Assembly (NCBI RefSeq): GCF_001613245.1
Contig: NZ_BDBZ01000029.1
Location: 1-33,198, forward strand
Direction of reading: 5' to 3'
Source of the DNA: Nocardia speluncae NBRC 108251
GTDB lineage: Bacteria > Actinomycetota > Actinomycetes > Mycobacteriales > Mycobacteriaceae
Length of the DNA stretch: 33,198 nt
The notes under the pieces were generated by a model. That model made no database searches and was not told the origin of the DNA. It saw nothing but the letters and a program-made list of their open reading frames with translations. Within the stretch, counting starts at the first letter, position 1, and each line of letters opens with the position of its first letter. Below, piece by piece: positions 19,984 through 28,024 of this stretch. The position numbers were made by a program, and so were the translations under genes.

Positions 19984-22900
19984 TCAGCGTTGCCGGACCA
20001 ACGGGAAGGTCTGCGTTTCCCGGATCGTGCGCCCGGTCAGCAGCATGAGTACACGCTCGACGCCGAGGCTCAGGCCGCCGGTCGGCGGCATACCGTGTTC
20101 CAGGGCGCACAGTAAATCCTCGTCGAGCCCTGTGATCGCCGGCCCGCCGTCGGCGGACCGCGCCTGCGCCGCGAAACGCCGGCGCAGTTCCACCGGATCG
20201 GTCAGTTCGCTGCGCCCGGTGCCCAATTCGATGCCACCGGCCACGAGATCCCACCGTTCGGCCACACCGGCCCGGCGGCGATGCGGACGCGCGAGTGGTG
20301 CGACGCTACTGGGCAGGTCGGTGTAAAAGGTGGGCTCATGGGTGGTTTCGGCCACCAATCGCTGGTAGAGCGCGTAGACCGTGCGGCCGTGGTCCCAGCT
20401 CGGCCGGCAGCTGATATCGGCTTTCTCGCACAGGTCGCGCAGCTCCGGCAAACGAGTGTCGGGGGTGATCTCGGTGCCGGTTTCCTGCGCCAGCGCCTCG
20501 TAGAGCGACCGCACCCGCCACTCACCGGAAAGGTCCAGGGCTTCGAGGGAACCGTCGGTCCGCGGGCGCATGGCGACCATCGAATCGTTCGCGGCCAGCG
20601 CGGCCTGCTGCACCAGCTGCCGGCACAGCGTCATCATCCGCTGATGGTCGCTGTGGGCCTCGTAGGCTTCCAGCAGCGTGAATTCGGGCAGGTGCCGGGC
20701 ACTCGCGCGCGTATTCCGGAAACTGGGCCCGAGCTCGAAGATCTTCTCTACGCCGCCGACACACAATCGTTTCAACGCCGGTTCCGGGCCCAGACGCAGA
20801 TGCAGATCAGTGTTGTCGGCGTCGATATGGGTGCGCATACTACGGGCGGTTCCCGTGCCGGGGCCGGGTTGCAGCACCGGCGAACCGACCTCCAGAAAAC
20901 CGCCGTCGTGCAGGGCATCGCGCAGTGCGCGCAGCACGGCGCTGCGGCGGGCCAGTAGTTCACGCGCCTCGCGATCGATCATCAGGTCCAGGTAGCCGCG
21001 CCGCATCCGCGTCTCGAAATCGATGAGGCCATGCCATTTATCGGGCAGTGGGTGCAGGCATTTGGCCAGCATCCGCCAATCGGCCACCAGCAGCGACAAT
21101 TCGCCGCGGCGGCTGTATCCGACTTGTCCGCTCACCGAGATCAGATCACCCAGATCGAAGTGCTCGCCGAACTCGGCGCAGCGCGCCGCGCCGAGTCGTT
21201 CCCGATCGAGCAGGAGCTGGATATCGCTGGTCCAGTCGCGGACCACCGCGAACAGCACACCGCCGCAGTCGCGCAGCCGGAGCAGCCGACCGGAGATCCG
21301 CACGGTGGTGCCGCGCGGTACCCGCCGGGCCGCGGCGACGGTGTGGGTCGGCGGAAAGGGCGGGGGATACGGGTCGATATGCGTGCCCGCCAGCCGGTCC
21401 AGTTTGTCTGTGCGCACCCGCACCTGCTCGGGCCGGAGATCCTGCGCGGGCGCCGGATCGGCCGCCGCAGTCGTGGCCGTCGTGGGCGGCGCCACCACGG
21501 TGCGTTCGGGAACGGCGCTATGACATCCGGTATGGGTGAATACCCCGGCTGCACCGCCCGGCCGCGGTAGCAGCCCTTCGGCGAAGGCGGCAGCGACGGC
21601 GATACGCGGCAGGTCTCGCGGGTCGGCGGACATGACGTACCGGGTCGCCCAGCGCGGTTGACAACGCCTGGCCGTCCGGTACAGCTGGTCCAGCTGCCAC
21701 CAGTGGGAAAACGACAGCGGCAGGCCGCGCAGACCGTCGCGCAATGCGATCGCTGCCGCCCGTATACCGTGCGCGGGACCTGGCCGGCCACGACGGCCCA
21801 CTGCTTCGAAGACCGAGCGGGACACGGTGAAATTCAGCGAAACCTGTTCGATACCGTGCTGTTCGGCGCGGAGCGCGAATTCCGCGATGAGCAGATCGGT
21901 GATGTCCTCGGCGGTGCCCGGTTCGCGGCGCAGCAGTTCCAAGGTGGCGCCGGCCCGGCCCCATGGCACCAGCGAGAGCATGCCGAGTACGCGGTCTTCG
22001 GCGTCGAGGGCTTCGACAAGCAGGCAATCACCGTCGCGCCGGTCGCCGAACCGGCCCAGCGGTAGCGGGTAGGCGCGTTCGGTCTCGGTGCGCCGCCACT
22101 GCTCGGCCGTCACCGCCAGACGCGCGAACTCGGCGGTACCGAGATCGCGGTGGCGCCGGATCCGAACCGTCATCCCCTGTTTGCGCAGCCGGGTGAGAGT
22201 GTCGCGGATGGGGCGCAGTTCCGGGGTGGTCAGCGCGAAGGTCCGGGTATCCAGCAGTGCTTCCGCGCCCGCGGCAACAGCGTCGAGTCCGGCCCGGCGA
22301 TACACCGGCATCCCGGCCTCACCGGCCCCGATCACCGCGACCGGCCAGCCGAACTGCTTCGCGTAACGCTGCCAGGACTCCACCGCCTGCGGCCAGCAGT
22401 CACGGGCACCGAGGGGATCGCCCATGGCCAGGCAGACACCGGACTCCACCCGGTACCCGATGGCCGCGCGGCCGTTCGGGCTGAAGACGATCTCGCGGTC
22501 GCGGCGGGTCGCCAGGTAATCGGTCGAACCGGTGGGATCCGGGCTGTTCAACAGCTCGCGCAACGCTATCTCGTCGGCTTCGGTGAGTGCGTGTTCCGCG
22601 CGCTGTGTTCGTACCAGCACCATGGCTGTGGCCACGAAAACCAGTGCGCCGAACAGGCCCACCAGAAACGCTGTGGGAAACGGTGCGGCACCGGCGAGTT
22701 GTGCGGGACGTACGACAAGCCCGCCGGTGAGCTGGGAGACGGCGAACATTACACGCGGCGCCCCCGCGGCCAGCGATCCGGGAAACAGCTGCACCACACA
22801 CCCACCGGCCACACCGGCCGCGAGCAGGCCGGTACCGAACGCGGTCGCCGCGGGGCGCGGTGCACAAGGCCGGATCCGGGCGGTGAACTGTGTGCGCGCG

Positions 22901-23301
22901 GCGATCAGCAGCGTGAATACGCCGATATGGACGAGCAGGCCCAGCACCGCGTTCGGGTTCTGCTCGCGGATGACATCGAGCAGATTTACCGGTAGCCAGC
23001 TCACCTGGTAGAGCAGCGCAGCCCACCAGGCGACCCGTTTGCGCCGGGAGAGCCCGACGGCAAGGAGGCCGGCCACGGCCGCCCACAGCAGATTCGTCGC
23101 GGGTGCGTGCAGGTAGTACTGGTCCAGATAGTCACGCGGGATCCGCAGTGCACCGGACAGCCCCGGCACCACGCTCCACACCAGGCAGGCCATCGCGAAA
23201 GCACCCGATACAAGAGCCAGGACGCGCGGTATGGCCGCGAGCCGTCCGAGTGTTGCTCTTCGGTCGGGTACTTCGGGGTCTGGCGGTTCCTGCGTGGACA
23301 T
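19984..23301 (-). CDS. lysX: Bifunctional lysyl-tRNA synthetase / lysylphosphatidylglycerol synthetase LysX
   Basis: A 1105-residue membrane protein, close to the length of mycobacterial LysX. The N-terminal ~220 residues contain about six membrane helices, followed by a DUF2156 lysyltransferase domain (about 240-540), a linker, an OB-fold (VRISGRLLRLRDCGGVLFAV) and a class II LysRS catalytic domain (about 760-1105). LysX charges tRNA with lysine and moves the lysine to phosphatidylglycerol, lowering membrane charge and raising resistance to cationic peptides. Motif 2 reads FRNTRASARHLPEF instead of the usual FRNEG...HNPEF, and ELGTGRSELTDP replaces ELGTAYSELTDP, so the synthetase site is unusual. 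Motif 3 is GGLSLGVERVLMLLTG. The ATG at 23301 was chosen over an adjacent GTG at 23304. Confidence 0.9.
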   Translation of the reverse strand: MSTQEPPDPEVPDRRATLGRLAAIPRVLALVSGAFAMACLVWSVVPGLSGALRIPRDYLDQYYLHAPATNLLWAAVAGLLAVGLSRRKRVAWWAALLYQVSWLPVNLLDVIREQNPNAVLGLLVHIGVFTLLIAARTQFTARIRPCAPRPAATAFGTGLLAAGVAGGCVVQLFPGSLAAGAPRVMFAVSQLTGGLVVRPAQLAGAAPFPTAFLVGLFGALVFVATAMVLVRTQRAEHALTEADEIALRELLNSPDPTGSTDYLATRRDREIVFSPNGRAAIGYRVESGVCLAMGDPLGARDCWPQAVESWQRYAKQFGWPVAVIGAGEAGMPVYRRAGLDAVAAGAEALLDTRTFALTTPELRPIRDTLTRLRKQGMTVRIRRHRDLGTAEFARLAVTAEQWRRTETERAYPLPLGRFGDRRDGDCLLVEALDAEDRVLGMLSLVPWGRAGATLELLRREPGTAEDITDLLIAEFALRAEQHGIEQVSLNFTVSRSVFEAVGRRGRPGPAHGIRAAAIALRDGLRGLPLSFSHWWQLDQLYRTARRCQPRWATRYVMSADPRDLPRIAVAAAFAEGLLPRPGGAAGVFTHTGCHSAVPERTVVAPPTTATTAAADPAPAQDLRPEQVRVRTDKLDRLAGTHIDPYPPPFPPTHTVAAARRVPRGTTVRISGRLLRLRDCGGVLFAVVRDWTSDIQLLLDRERLGAARCAEFGEHFDLGDLISVSGQVGYSRRGELSLLVADWRMLAKCLHPLPDKWHGLIDFETRMRRGYLDLMIDREARELLARRSAVLRALRDALHDGGFLEVGSPVLQPGPGTGTARSMRTHIDADNTDLHLRLGPEPALKRLCVGGVEKIFELGPSFRNTRASARHLPEFTLLEAYEAHSDHQRMMTLCRQLVQQAALAANDSMVAMRPRTDGSLEALDLSGEWRVRSLYEALAQETGTEITPDTRLPELRDLCEKADISCRPSWDHGRTVYALYQRLVAETTHEPTFYTDLPSSVAPLARPHRRRAGVAERWDLVAGGIELGTGRSELTDPVELRRRFAAQARSADGGPAITGLDEDLLCALEHGMPPTGGLSLGVERVLMLLTGRTIRETQTFPLVRQR

Positions 23302-23548
23302 CACTGTTCCAGTCTGCCGCCCGCCCGTACCGAATCCGGGGTGTATACCGGCGTGTTAGCGGCAGATCGCCCGAGATCCGCCCGTATTGCCCTGTGCACG
23401 GGCACGGTTGGCCGAAATGGGTAACCGGGTTCCGGGCGTGGCGGGCGAACGCCGTGAAATGCCGGGTATGCCCGTTTGTTCCGGTCTTCGGCCGGATTCG
23501 GCCGGGGCGGTCGGAAGGCGCGCTGACCGGGGGAGTAAGCATGAGACC

Positions 23549-23770
23549 ATGCCGGATCCAATCGATGTGCCTATCGACGATGACACCATACGGCTCGGGC
23601 AGTTCCTGAAACTGGCCAATCTGATCGAATCGGGGTCGGAGGCCAAGACAGTGATCGCTGCAGGGCTGGTACGGGTCAACGACGAGGTCGAACTGCGCCG
23701 CGGGCGCCAGCTCCAGATGGGCGATGTAGTGGCAATCGCCGGTCATCAAGCCAGGGTGGGCGCCGGATAA
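23549..23770 (+). CDS. Small S4-domain RNA-binding protein
   Basis: A 73-residue protein that is almost entirely one S4 RNA-binding domain: IRLGQFLKLANLIESGSEAK, then VIAAGLVRVNDEVELRRGRQL and GDVVAIAG. It resembles YbcJ/YaaA-type stand-alone S4 proteins, which bind structured RNA; the target is unknown. The frame is open upstream, but the ATG at 23549 (MPDPIDVPID) gives the expected length. GGGGGAG lies about 15 nt upstream, rather far. Convergent with rraA, 10 bp between stops. Confidence 0.8.
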   Translation: MPDPIDVPIDDDTIRLGQFLKLANLIESGSEAKTVIAAGLVRVNDEVELRRGRQLQMGDVVAIAGHQARVGAG

Positions 23771-23780
23771 TCCGGCCGGG

Positions 23781-24269
23781 TCAGTCCTCGGCGCGAACCA
23801 CGACGCCGTCGTGGTCGCTGTAGAGCATTTCGCCGGGACGGAAGGTTACCCCACCGAATTCCACCGGGACGTCCTTCTCGCCCGACCCGGTCTGCGTGCT
23901 CTTGCGCGGGTTCGTGCCCAGGGCCTTCAGTCCGATATCGAGGGTGCGCAGAATCGCCGAGTCCCGGACGGCGCCGTTGACCACGACCCCGGCCCAGCCG
24001 TTCTCGACTCCGCGGCCGGCGATGATATCGCCCACCAGTGCGGTATGCACACTCGCACCACCGTCGACCACCAGTACCCGGCCGTTCCCGGGCCCGCTCA
24101 GCGTCTGTTTGACCAGTAGGTTGTCCTGGAAGCAGCGAATCGTGGTGATTCGCCCGGCGAACACCTGCCGACCGCCGAACTGGATGAACTGGGTATCGCA
24201 GCTACGGATATCGGCGCCGATCTCATCGGCGAGATCGGCGGTGGCCACCTGCTGCTCTGATTCAGTCAC
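23781..24269 (-). CDS. rraA: RraA family protein (RNase E regulator / HMG aldolase-like)
   Basis: A 162-residue RraA-family protein. The signature region GDIIAGRGVENGWAGVVVNG (80-99) leads to AVRDSAIL, with R102 and D103 corresponding to the substrate and metal-binding pair of the family's aldolases. LGTNPRKS (118-124 region) is also conserved. Members either inhibit RNase E or act as 4-hydroxy-4-methyl-2-oxoglutarate / oxaloacetate-cleaving lyases; older annotations call it MenG. Sequence alone does not separate these roles. It follows copD by 46 bp on the same strand, so read-through from the copper operon is possible. Confidence 0.88.
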   Translation of the reverse strand: MTESEQQVATADLADEIGADIRSCDTQFIQFGGRQVFAGRITTIRCFQDNLLVKQTLSGPGNGRVLVVDGGASVHTALVGDIIAGRGVENGWAGVVVNGAVRDSAILRTLDIGLKALGTNPRKSTQTGSGEKDVPVEFGGVTFRPGEMLYSDHDGVVVRAED

Positions 24270-24315
24270 ATTTCCGATTGTGCCGCCCGGGGCGGAGCAG
24301 CCGACAGCGACCCCG

Positions 24316-25242
24316 CTATCCGGCGACCGCCAGTGAAGCGGCGAGCCCGAACACCGCCGCCATCACCGCGACCTCCAGCACCGCACGACGCAGCGACGCA
24401 GCGGCGCTCATCCGATGAGCGGCTGCCGCCGCGACCCAGCTCCGGCGCCACCACCAGCCGAGCGCCAGCAGCACGATCAGCAATACGGATTTGGCCACCA
24501 TGATCCGGCCGTAACCGGTCGTGAAGAACGGGGTGATCCCGCCCATCCGAACCAAACCGTTGATCACTCCGGTAACGGCCACGGCCGCCACCATCGGTGC
24601 GGCGACCGCGGAGTATCGGGGAAGAGTCTCGGCCCAATCGCGGCGCCCGCGCACCACCAGCGCCAACGCGAGCAGCAGGCCCAGCCACATCGCCGCGGCC
24701 AGCGCGTGCACCCCGGCCAGTACCGACCCGAACGCCTGCTGCGACATATGCCCGGTAATGGGGCGCAGAGTCACGGTGACCGCGGCGAATACCAGCACCA
24801 GATCGGTTGTGTGCCCGCCCGGTCGCCGGAAGGCGAGCGCGCTGTAGCCCGCGATAGCCGCCGTACCGGCCAGGATGGCCAATCCGATCTGCCCGCCGCT
24901 GATCCGCACCAGATAGGTGCCGAAATCCGCCGGGCTCAGCGCAGTCACGCCCGAGCCGACCACGTCGCCCGCGGCGAATACCAGCACCGCGAATTCGAGG
25001 CAGCACCATAGCCCGGCCAGTACCGCCAGCATGCGCCACGGGACGTCGAGCCGGTCGTTCAACCGGGGTAGGACGGCCAGGCCGAGAACAGCGGCCCCGG
25101 CGAGATCCGCACCCAACCGCATTGTCGCGGCGGCCGGGATATCGCCGAGCGCCCAGGCCACCAGTACCCCGAGCAGGCCCGCCGGAACAGCGAGTCCGAA
25201 CGCGACCCGGCGGTCGGGCCCGCCCGGGAGACTACTTCTCAC
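24316..25242 (-). CDS. copD: CopD-family copper transport membrane protein
   Basis: A 308-residue polytopic protein with about eight hydrophobic helices. The segment LAGVHALAAAMWLGLLLALA is typical of the CopD domain, in which a histidine in the membrane helps handle copper. CopD proteins of the inner membrane work with periplasmic or cell-surface CopC in copper uptake or tolerance. The start is GTG at 25242, which overlaps the copC stop by 4 bp (GTGA), so the two are translationally coupled. The frame is open upstream, but this lies within copC. Confidence 0.85.
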   Translation of the reverse strand: MRSSLPGGPDRRVAFGLAVPAGLLGVLVAWALGDIPAAATMRLGADLAGAAVLGLAVLPRLNDRLDVPWRMLAVLAGLWCCLEFAVLVFAAGDVVGSGVTALSPADFGTYLVRISGGQIGLAILAGTAAIAGYSALAFRRPGGHTTDLVLVFAAVTVTLRPITGHMSQQAFGSVLAGVHALAAAMWLGLLLALALVVRGRRDWAETLPRYSAVAAPMVAAVAVTGVINGLVRMGGITPFFTTGYGRIMVAKSVLLIVLLALGWWWRRSWVAAAAAHRMSAAASLRRAVLEVAVMAAVFGLAASLAVAG

Positions 25243-25781
25243 TGCTCGTTCTTGCCCTTGCCCAGGTTCGAACCGAACAGCGCGAATGCCAGGCCGGCCC
25301 CGAACAGGACCACCGCACCGGCGATATAGACCCACACCGGCACTCCGCCGCCGGACCCGTCCCCGGAACCCTGTGCGTCCACCGCCGGACCGGGTGTGCC
25401 CTGGCCCGCGGTGGTCAGCGTGAAGGTCCGTTCGCCGTCGACGACGTGGCCGTCCGCCGAGGTGACCCGGAAGGCGACCCGGTACACCCCGGCCGGACCG
25501 AGTTCGCCCACTGCGACACTGAGATCACGGCCCTCGACGACCGGATCGCTCTTCGACCACAGGTTCCCGTCGGGACCCACCACGGTCATTGCCGGGAAAT
25601 CCGGTTGCAGCGGTTCGTTGAAACTGATCGTGACCCGCGCCGGTCCGGCATCGACAGTAGCGCCGTCGGCCGGATCGCTGCCTACCACGGCGGAATGCGC
25701 GCCGGCCGTACCGGCAATCGGTCCGAGTAACAGCCACAGCAGCGCGGTGACCAGGGCGATCACCGGTATCCGGCGGTTCAT
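25239..25781 (-). CDS. copC: CopC-family copper-binding protein
   Basis: A 180-residue secreted, C-terminally anchored protein. A signal peptide ends in GTAGA before His29, so the mature N-terminus is a histidine, as in CopC Cu(II) sites; D110 and H112 in SADGHVVDGERTF complete the expected ligand set. The CopC beta-sandwich spans about 29-124, followed by a Gly/Ser linker and a membrane helix (149-171) with a short Lys-rich tail. The ATG at 25781 overlaps the ycnI stop by 4 bp. The protein should bind copper outside the membrane and pass it to CopD. Confidence 0.9.
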   Translation of the reverse strand: MNRRIPVIALVTALLWLLLGPIAGTAGAHSAVVGSDPADGATVDAGPARVTISFNEPLQPDFPAMTVVGPDGNLWSKSDPVVEGRDLSVAVGELGPAGVYRVAFRVTSADGHVVDGERTFTLTTAGQGTPGPAVDAQGSGDGSGGGVPVWVYIAGAVVLFGAGLAFALFGSNLGKGKNEQ

Positions 25782-26434
25782 CGCCGCCCCCTGACCACGG
25801 CGCCGACACCGGCGCCCAGGGCCAGCGCCGCGAACGCCAGACCCAGGCCGCCGAGCCAGCGGGCGGTGGTGTCGGTACCCTCGCCCGGTTCGGCCGCGGC
25901 CTGATCGCCGTGTTCGTGACCGGACTGGTCGCCGGCGTCCGCGCCGAGCGTCAGGACGGGGGCCGGATACTGCGCCGAATCGTGGTCGCCGGTTTCGTTC
26001 CAGCGCACCACGGAGCCGTCGCTGTAGGTCTGCTCGACCGGGAAGTCGATCGAATCGGTTTCGGGCAGCGGGCCCAGCGACACTACGAAACGCTGGAATT
26101 CACCCGGGCGGATACCGGGGCTGCTGGGGTTCGCGGTCCAGGTGACGGCCACTACCCGGTCTTCGTCGTCGCGTTCGATTTTCGCGGTCCAGCCGGGGAC
26201 CGGCTCGGTGCGTGCCGTCGCGATCTCCGGCACGGTGACCCGTAGCGCGGTGGTGGCGGCGGTATCGGATTCGGTGGGCACACTGAACGTCGCGACGGTG
26301 GACCGGCCAGGGGTCGCGTTCGGCGCCGATACGCTGACATGCGCGGCGGCCGGACCGGCGCCGGCCAGTACGAGACCCGCGGCGGCGGCGGTGGTCAGAC
26401 CGCGGCGCAGGGTCGGGGAAAACCCGTGGGACAT
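25778..26434 (-). CDS. ycnI: YcnI-family copper-binding protein (DUF1775)
   Basis: A 218-residue secreted protein. The signal peptide ends in GPAAA before His32, giving a mature HVSVSAPNATPGRSTVATF start; the N-terminal histidine binds Cu(II) in characterised YcnI. The DUF1775 domain includes PGIRPGEFQRFVVSLGPLP and VEQTYSDGSVVRWNE, whose tryptophan lies near the metal site. A His/Asp-rich linker (GDQSGHEHGDQ) and a C-terminal membrane helix anchor it. The ATG at 26434 gives a proper signal peptide; its start lies 40 bp inside the preceding gene. Coupled to copC through ATGA. Confidence 0.9.
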   Translation of the reverse strand: MSHGFSPTLRRGLTTAAAAGLVLAGAGPAAAHVSVSAPNATPGRSTVATFSVPTESDTAATTALRVTVPEIATARTEPVPGWTAKIERDDEDRVVAVTWTANPSSPGIRPGEFQRFVVSLGPLPETDSIDFPVEQTYSDGSVVRWNETGDHDSAQYPAPVLTLGADAGDQSGHEHGDQAAAEPGEGTDTTARWLGGLGLAFAALALGAGVGAVVRGRR

Positions 26435-27054
26435 GGGCGGAAAACTTTCTCTCCGAAGGATGTGGGAACGTCGGTGATCACGCGAGCAGGTGGCGCGCGT
26501 GGACCGGACGCTCCGTTCGGAGCGTGCTTCCGCGGAATCATGAGGATGGCCGCGATACGGGCCCGAAGGGCCGGTGGAAGGCGGTGCACGGGCGTGAGCA
26601 GCACGCGTAGCGCCGCCGACGCCGCCCGGTACAGCCGTTCGGCCACAGCGATCGTCAGGGTGCACAGCAGCACCGCGAGCAGATGGGCGCCGAGCATCGC
26701 CGCGGAGAGCGGGCTGCCGGTCGGTGATTCACTGCCCGCGGTAGCTGTTCCGGTGTGGTGACCGGTGAGCCCGGTCAGCGCCCAGTGCCCGACGAACTGA
26801 CCCGAGGCCAGTGGCAGGAAGATGCTCAGTCCGGGTACAGCGGCCCGGTTCGCGAACCGGCTGCGCGCCCCGGTGACGACGGATCCGGAGCCCCACCCGG
26901 TGACCAGTGTGGTCAGCAAGAGCAGGGCGGTACCGGCCGACGTGGGATACCCGCCACCCGCTGCGCCGTGGGCGGCCACGGCCAACGTCCCGGTTGCCAC
27001 GCCCACCACGCAGCCCCGCAATTGTGCGGGGCCGGTGTGCGGGTTGCGGGACAT
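26395..27054 (-). CDS. Membrane protein of unknown function leading the copper operon
   Basis: A 219-residue protein with about four hydrophobic segments (around 13-33, 42-62, 73-95 and 119-145) and a basic, Pro-rich C-terminal tail. It contains GHWALTGLTGHHTG, three histidines at a helix end that could bind metal. I do not recognise a family. Its 3' end overlaps the start of ycnI by 40 bp, and it is the first gene of the minus-strand copper set, so a role with copper is plausible but inferred. The start chosen is ATG 27054 (MSRNPHTGP, GAAAG upstream); GTG 27075 is an alternative. Confidence 0.6.
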   Translation of the reverse strand: MSRNPHTGPAQLRGCVVGVATGTLAVAAHGAAGGGYPTSAGTALLLLTTLVTGWGSGSVVTGARSRFANRAAVPGLSIFLPLASGQFVGHWALTGLTGHHTGTATAGSESPTGSPLSAAMLGAHLLAVLLCTLTIAVAERLYRAASAALRVLLTPVHRLPPALRARIAAILMIPRKHAPNGASGPRAPPARVITDVPTSFGEKVFRPCPTGFPRPCAAV

Positions 27055-27163
27055 CGAGCACTTTCGGGAGGTCACAGGTGGACGGCTGGTCGGCGTCCAT
27101 CATCGTCGGGGGCCGGTTCGGCCTCGCCGCCGCCCCCGCGGTGGCGGTGCTGGGCGTCCGGGT

Positions 27164-27802
27164 TCAGGCGACGCCGAGGCGGGCCAGGACGTCCGCCTCG
27201 ATCCGGGAGAGTTCGGTGGCGATCGACGCGTGCACCGAACGCCGCCGCGCTGCGGGCATCTGGTCGGCGGTGCGCACGGCCGAATCGAGCGCATCGAGCC
27301 GGCTGCGGGCACTGGTCAGGAACTGCTGGGTGTCCTTGCCCCCGTCGTCGCTCGCGATCTTGTCGAGTGCGGCTGCGGTATTGGTGATCCGGGCCTGCAA
27401 CCGGCCCCCGTGGCCGGCGTAGTCGCCGAGCTGATTCACGCCCACCCCGAGCTGTTTCGCCCGCCGGGCGTCCAGCTGCCCGCGCAGATAGGTGGCCCCG
27501 CGGTAGGCCAGCGGGGCGAGTACCGGAACCAGCACCCGCGCCACCCCGATGTACTTCTTGACCTGACCGGGGCTGAACGGGTCGCGTTCGGCGCGGGAGG
27601 CGGCCTTCTGAGCGGCCTTCTCCTCTGCCTGCAGCGTCGCGACCTGCGCTTTGGCGACCTTACGCTGGGTGTGGGCCTCGGTGCGTTGCCGTTTGCGCTC
27701 GTTCTTGGCGCCGAGCTTGGCCTCCATCGCAGCCTTGTGCTTGAGAGCCTTTGCCTCGGCCCGCCGATTCGGCCGCCGCTTGCGCTTGGTGAACAACCCC
27801 AT
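27164..27802 (-). CDS. DUF6474-type basic coiled-coil protein
   Basis: A 212-residue protein, MGLFTKRKRRPNRRAEAKAL at the start. Residues 1-72 are extremely rich in Lys, Arg, Ala and Glu and should form a charged helix. A more hydrophobic segment follows (about 84-103), then a helical domain ending IEADVLARLGVA. This matches what I recall as the DUF6474 family of Corynebacteriales; no function is known. GGAGG precedes the ATG at 27802; the frame continues 18 codons upstream without support. The gene is divergent from the RecB-like nuclease, with 222 bp between starts. Confidence 0.7.
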   Translation of the reverse strand: MGLFTKRKRRPNRRAEAKALKHKAAMEAKLGAKNERKRQRTEAHTQRKVAKAQVATLQAEEKAAQKAASRAERDPFSPGQVKKYIGVARVLVPVLAPLAYRGATYLRGQLDARRAKQLGVGVNQLGDYAGHGGRLQARITNTAAALDKIASDDGGKDTQQFLTSARSRLDALDSAVRTADQMPAARRRSVHASIATELSRIEADVLARLGVA

Positions 27803-27990
27803 CGAAGGCCCTCCGTCATGCTGGTTCGCTGCGGCGATACGACACGGAAACCGCATCGTCCACCCGTGTCACACGGTTCGCCGACACCCTATCGGGTTCC
27901 CCACCCAACCGGCGAGACACGCCACCCGGGTAAGGGCAGAGTGGTGTCGTGGCGTGGGTCGGTGATCGGGGCCGAACGGGACTCGATTCG

Positions 27991-28018
27991 TTGGACTGTC
28001 GGGGGCAGAGACCATACT
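27991..28018 (+). promoter_or_regulatory. Predicted promoter of the RecB-like nuclease gene
   Basis: TTGGAC (27991-27996), a 16-nt spacer and CATACT (28013-28018) form a sigma-70-type promoter. The GTG at 28025 lies 6 nt after the -10 box, so the transcript is predicted to be leaderless or nearly so. Confidence 0.5.
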
Positions 28019-28024
28019 GCTTGC

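Noticed and set aside
26822..28024. Upstream extension of the nuclease frame to 26822
   Set aside because: This part runs antisense to the DUF6474 and copper-operon genes and has no domain; the promoter at 27991-28018 supports a start at 28025.
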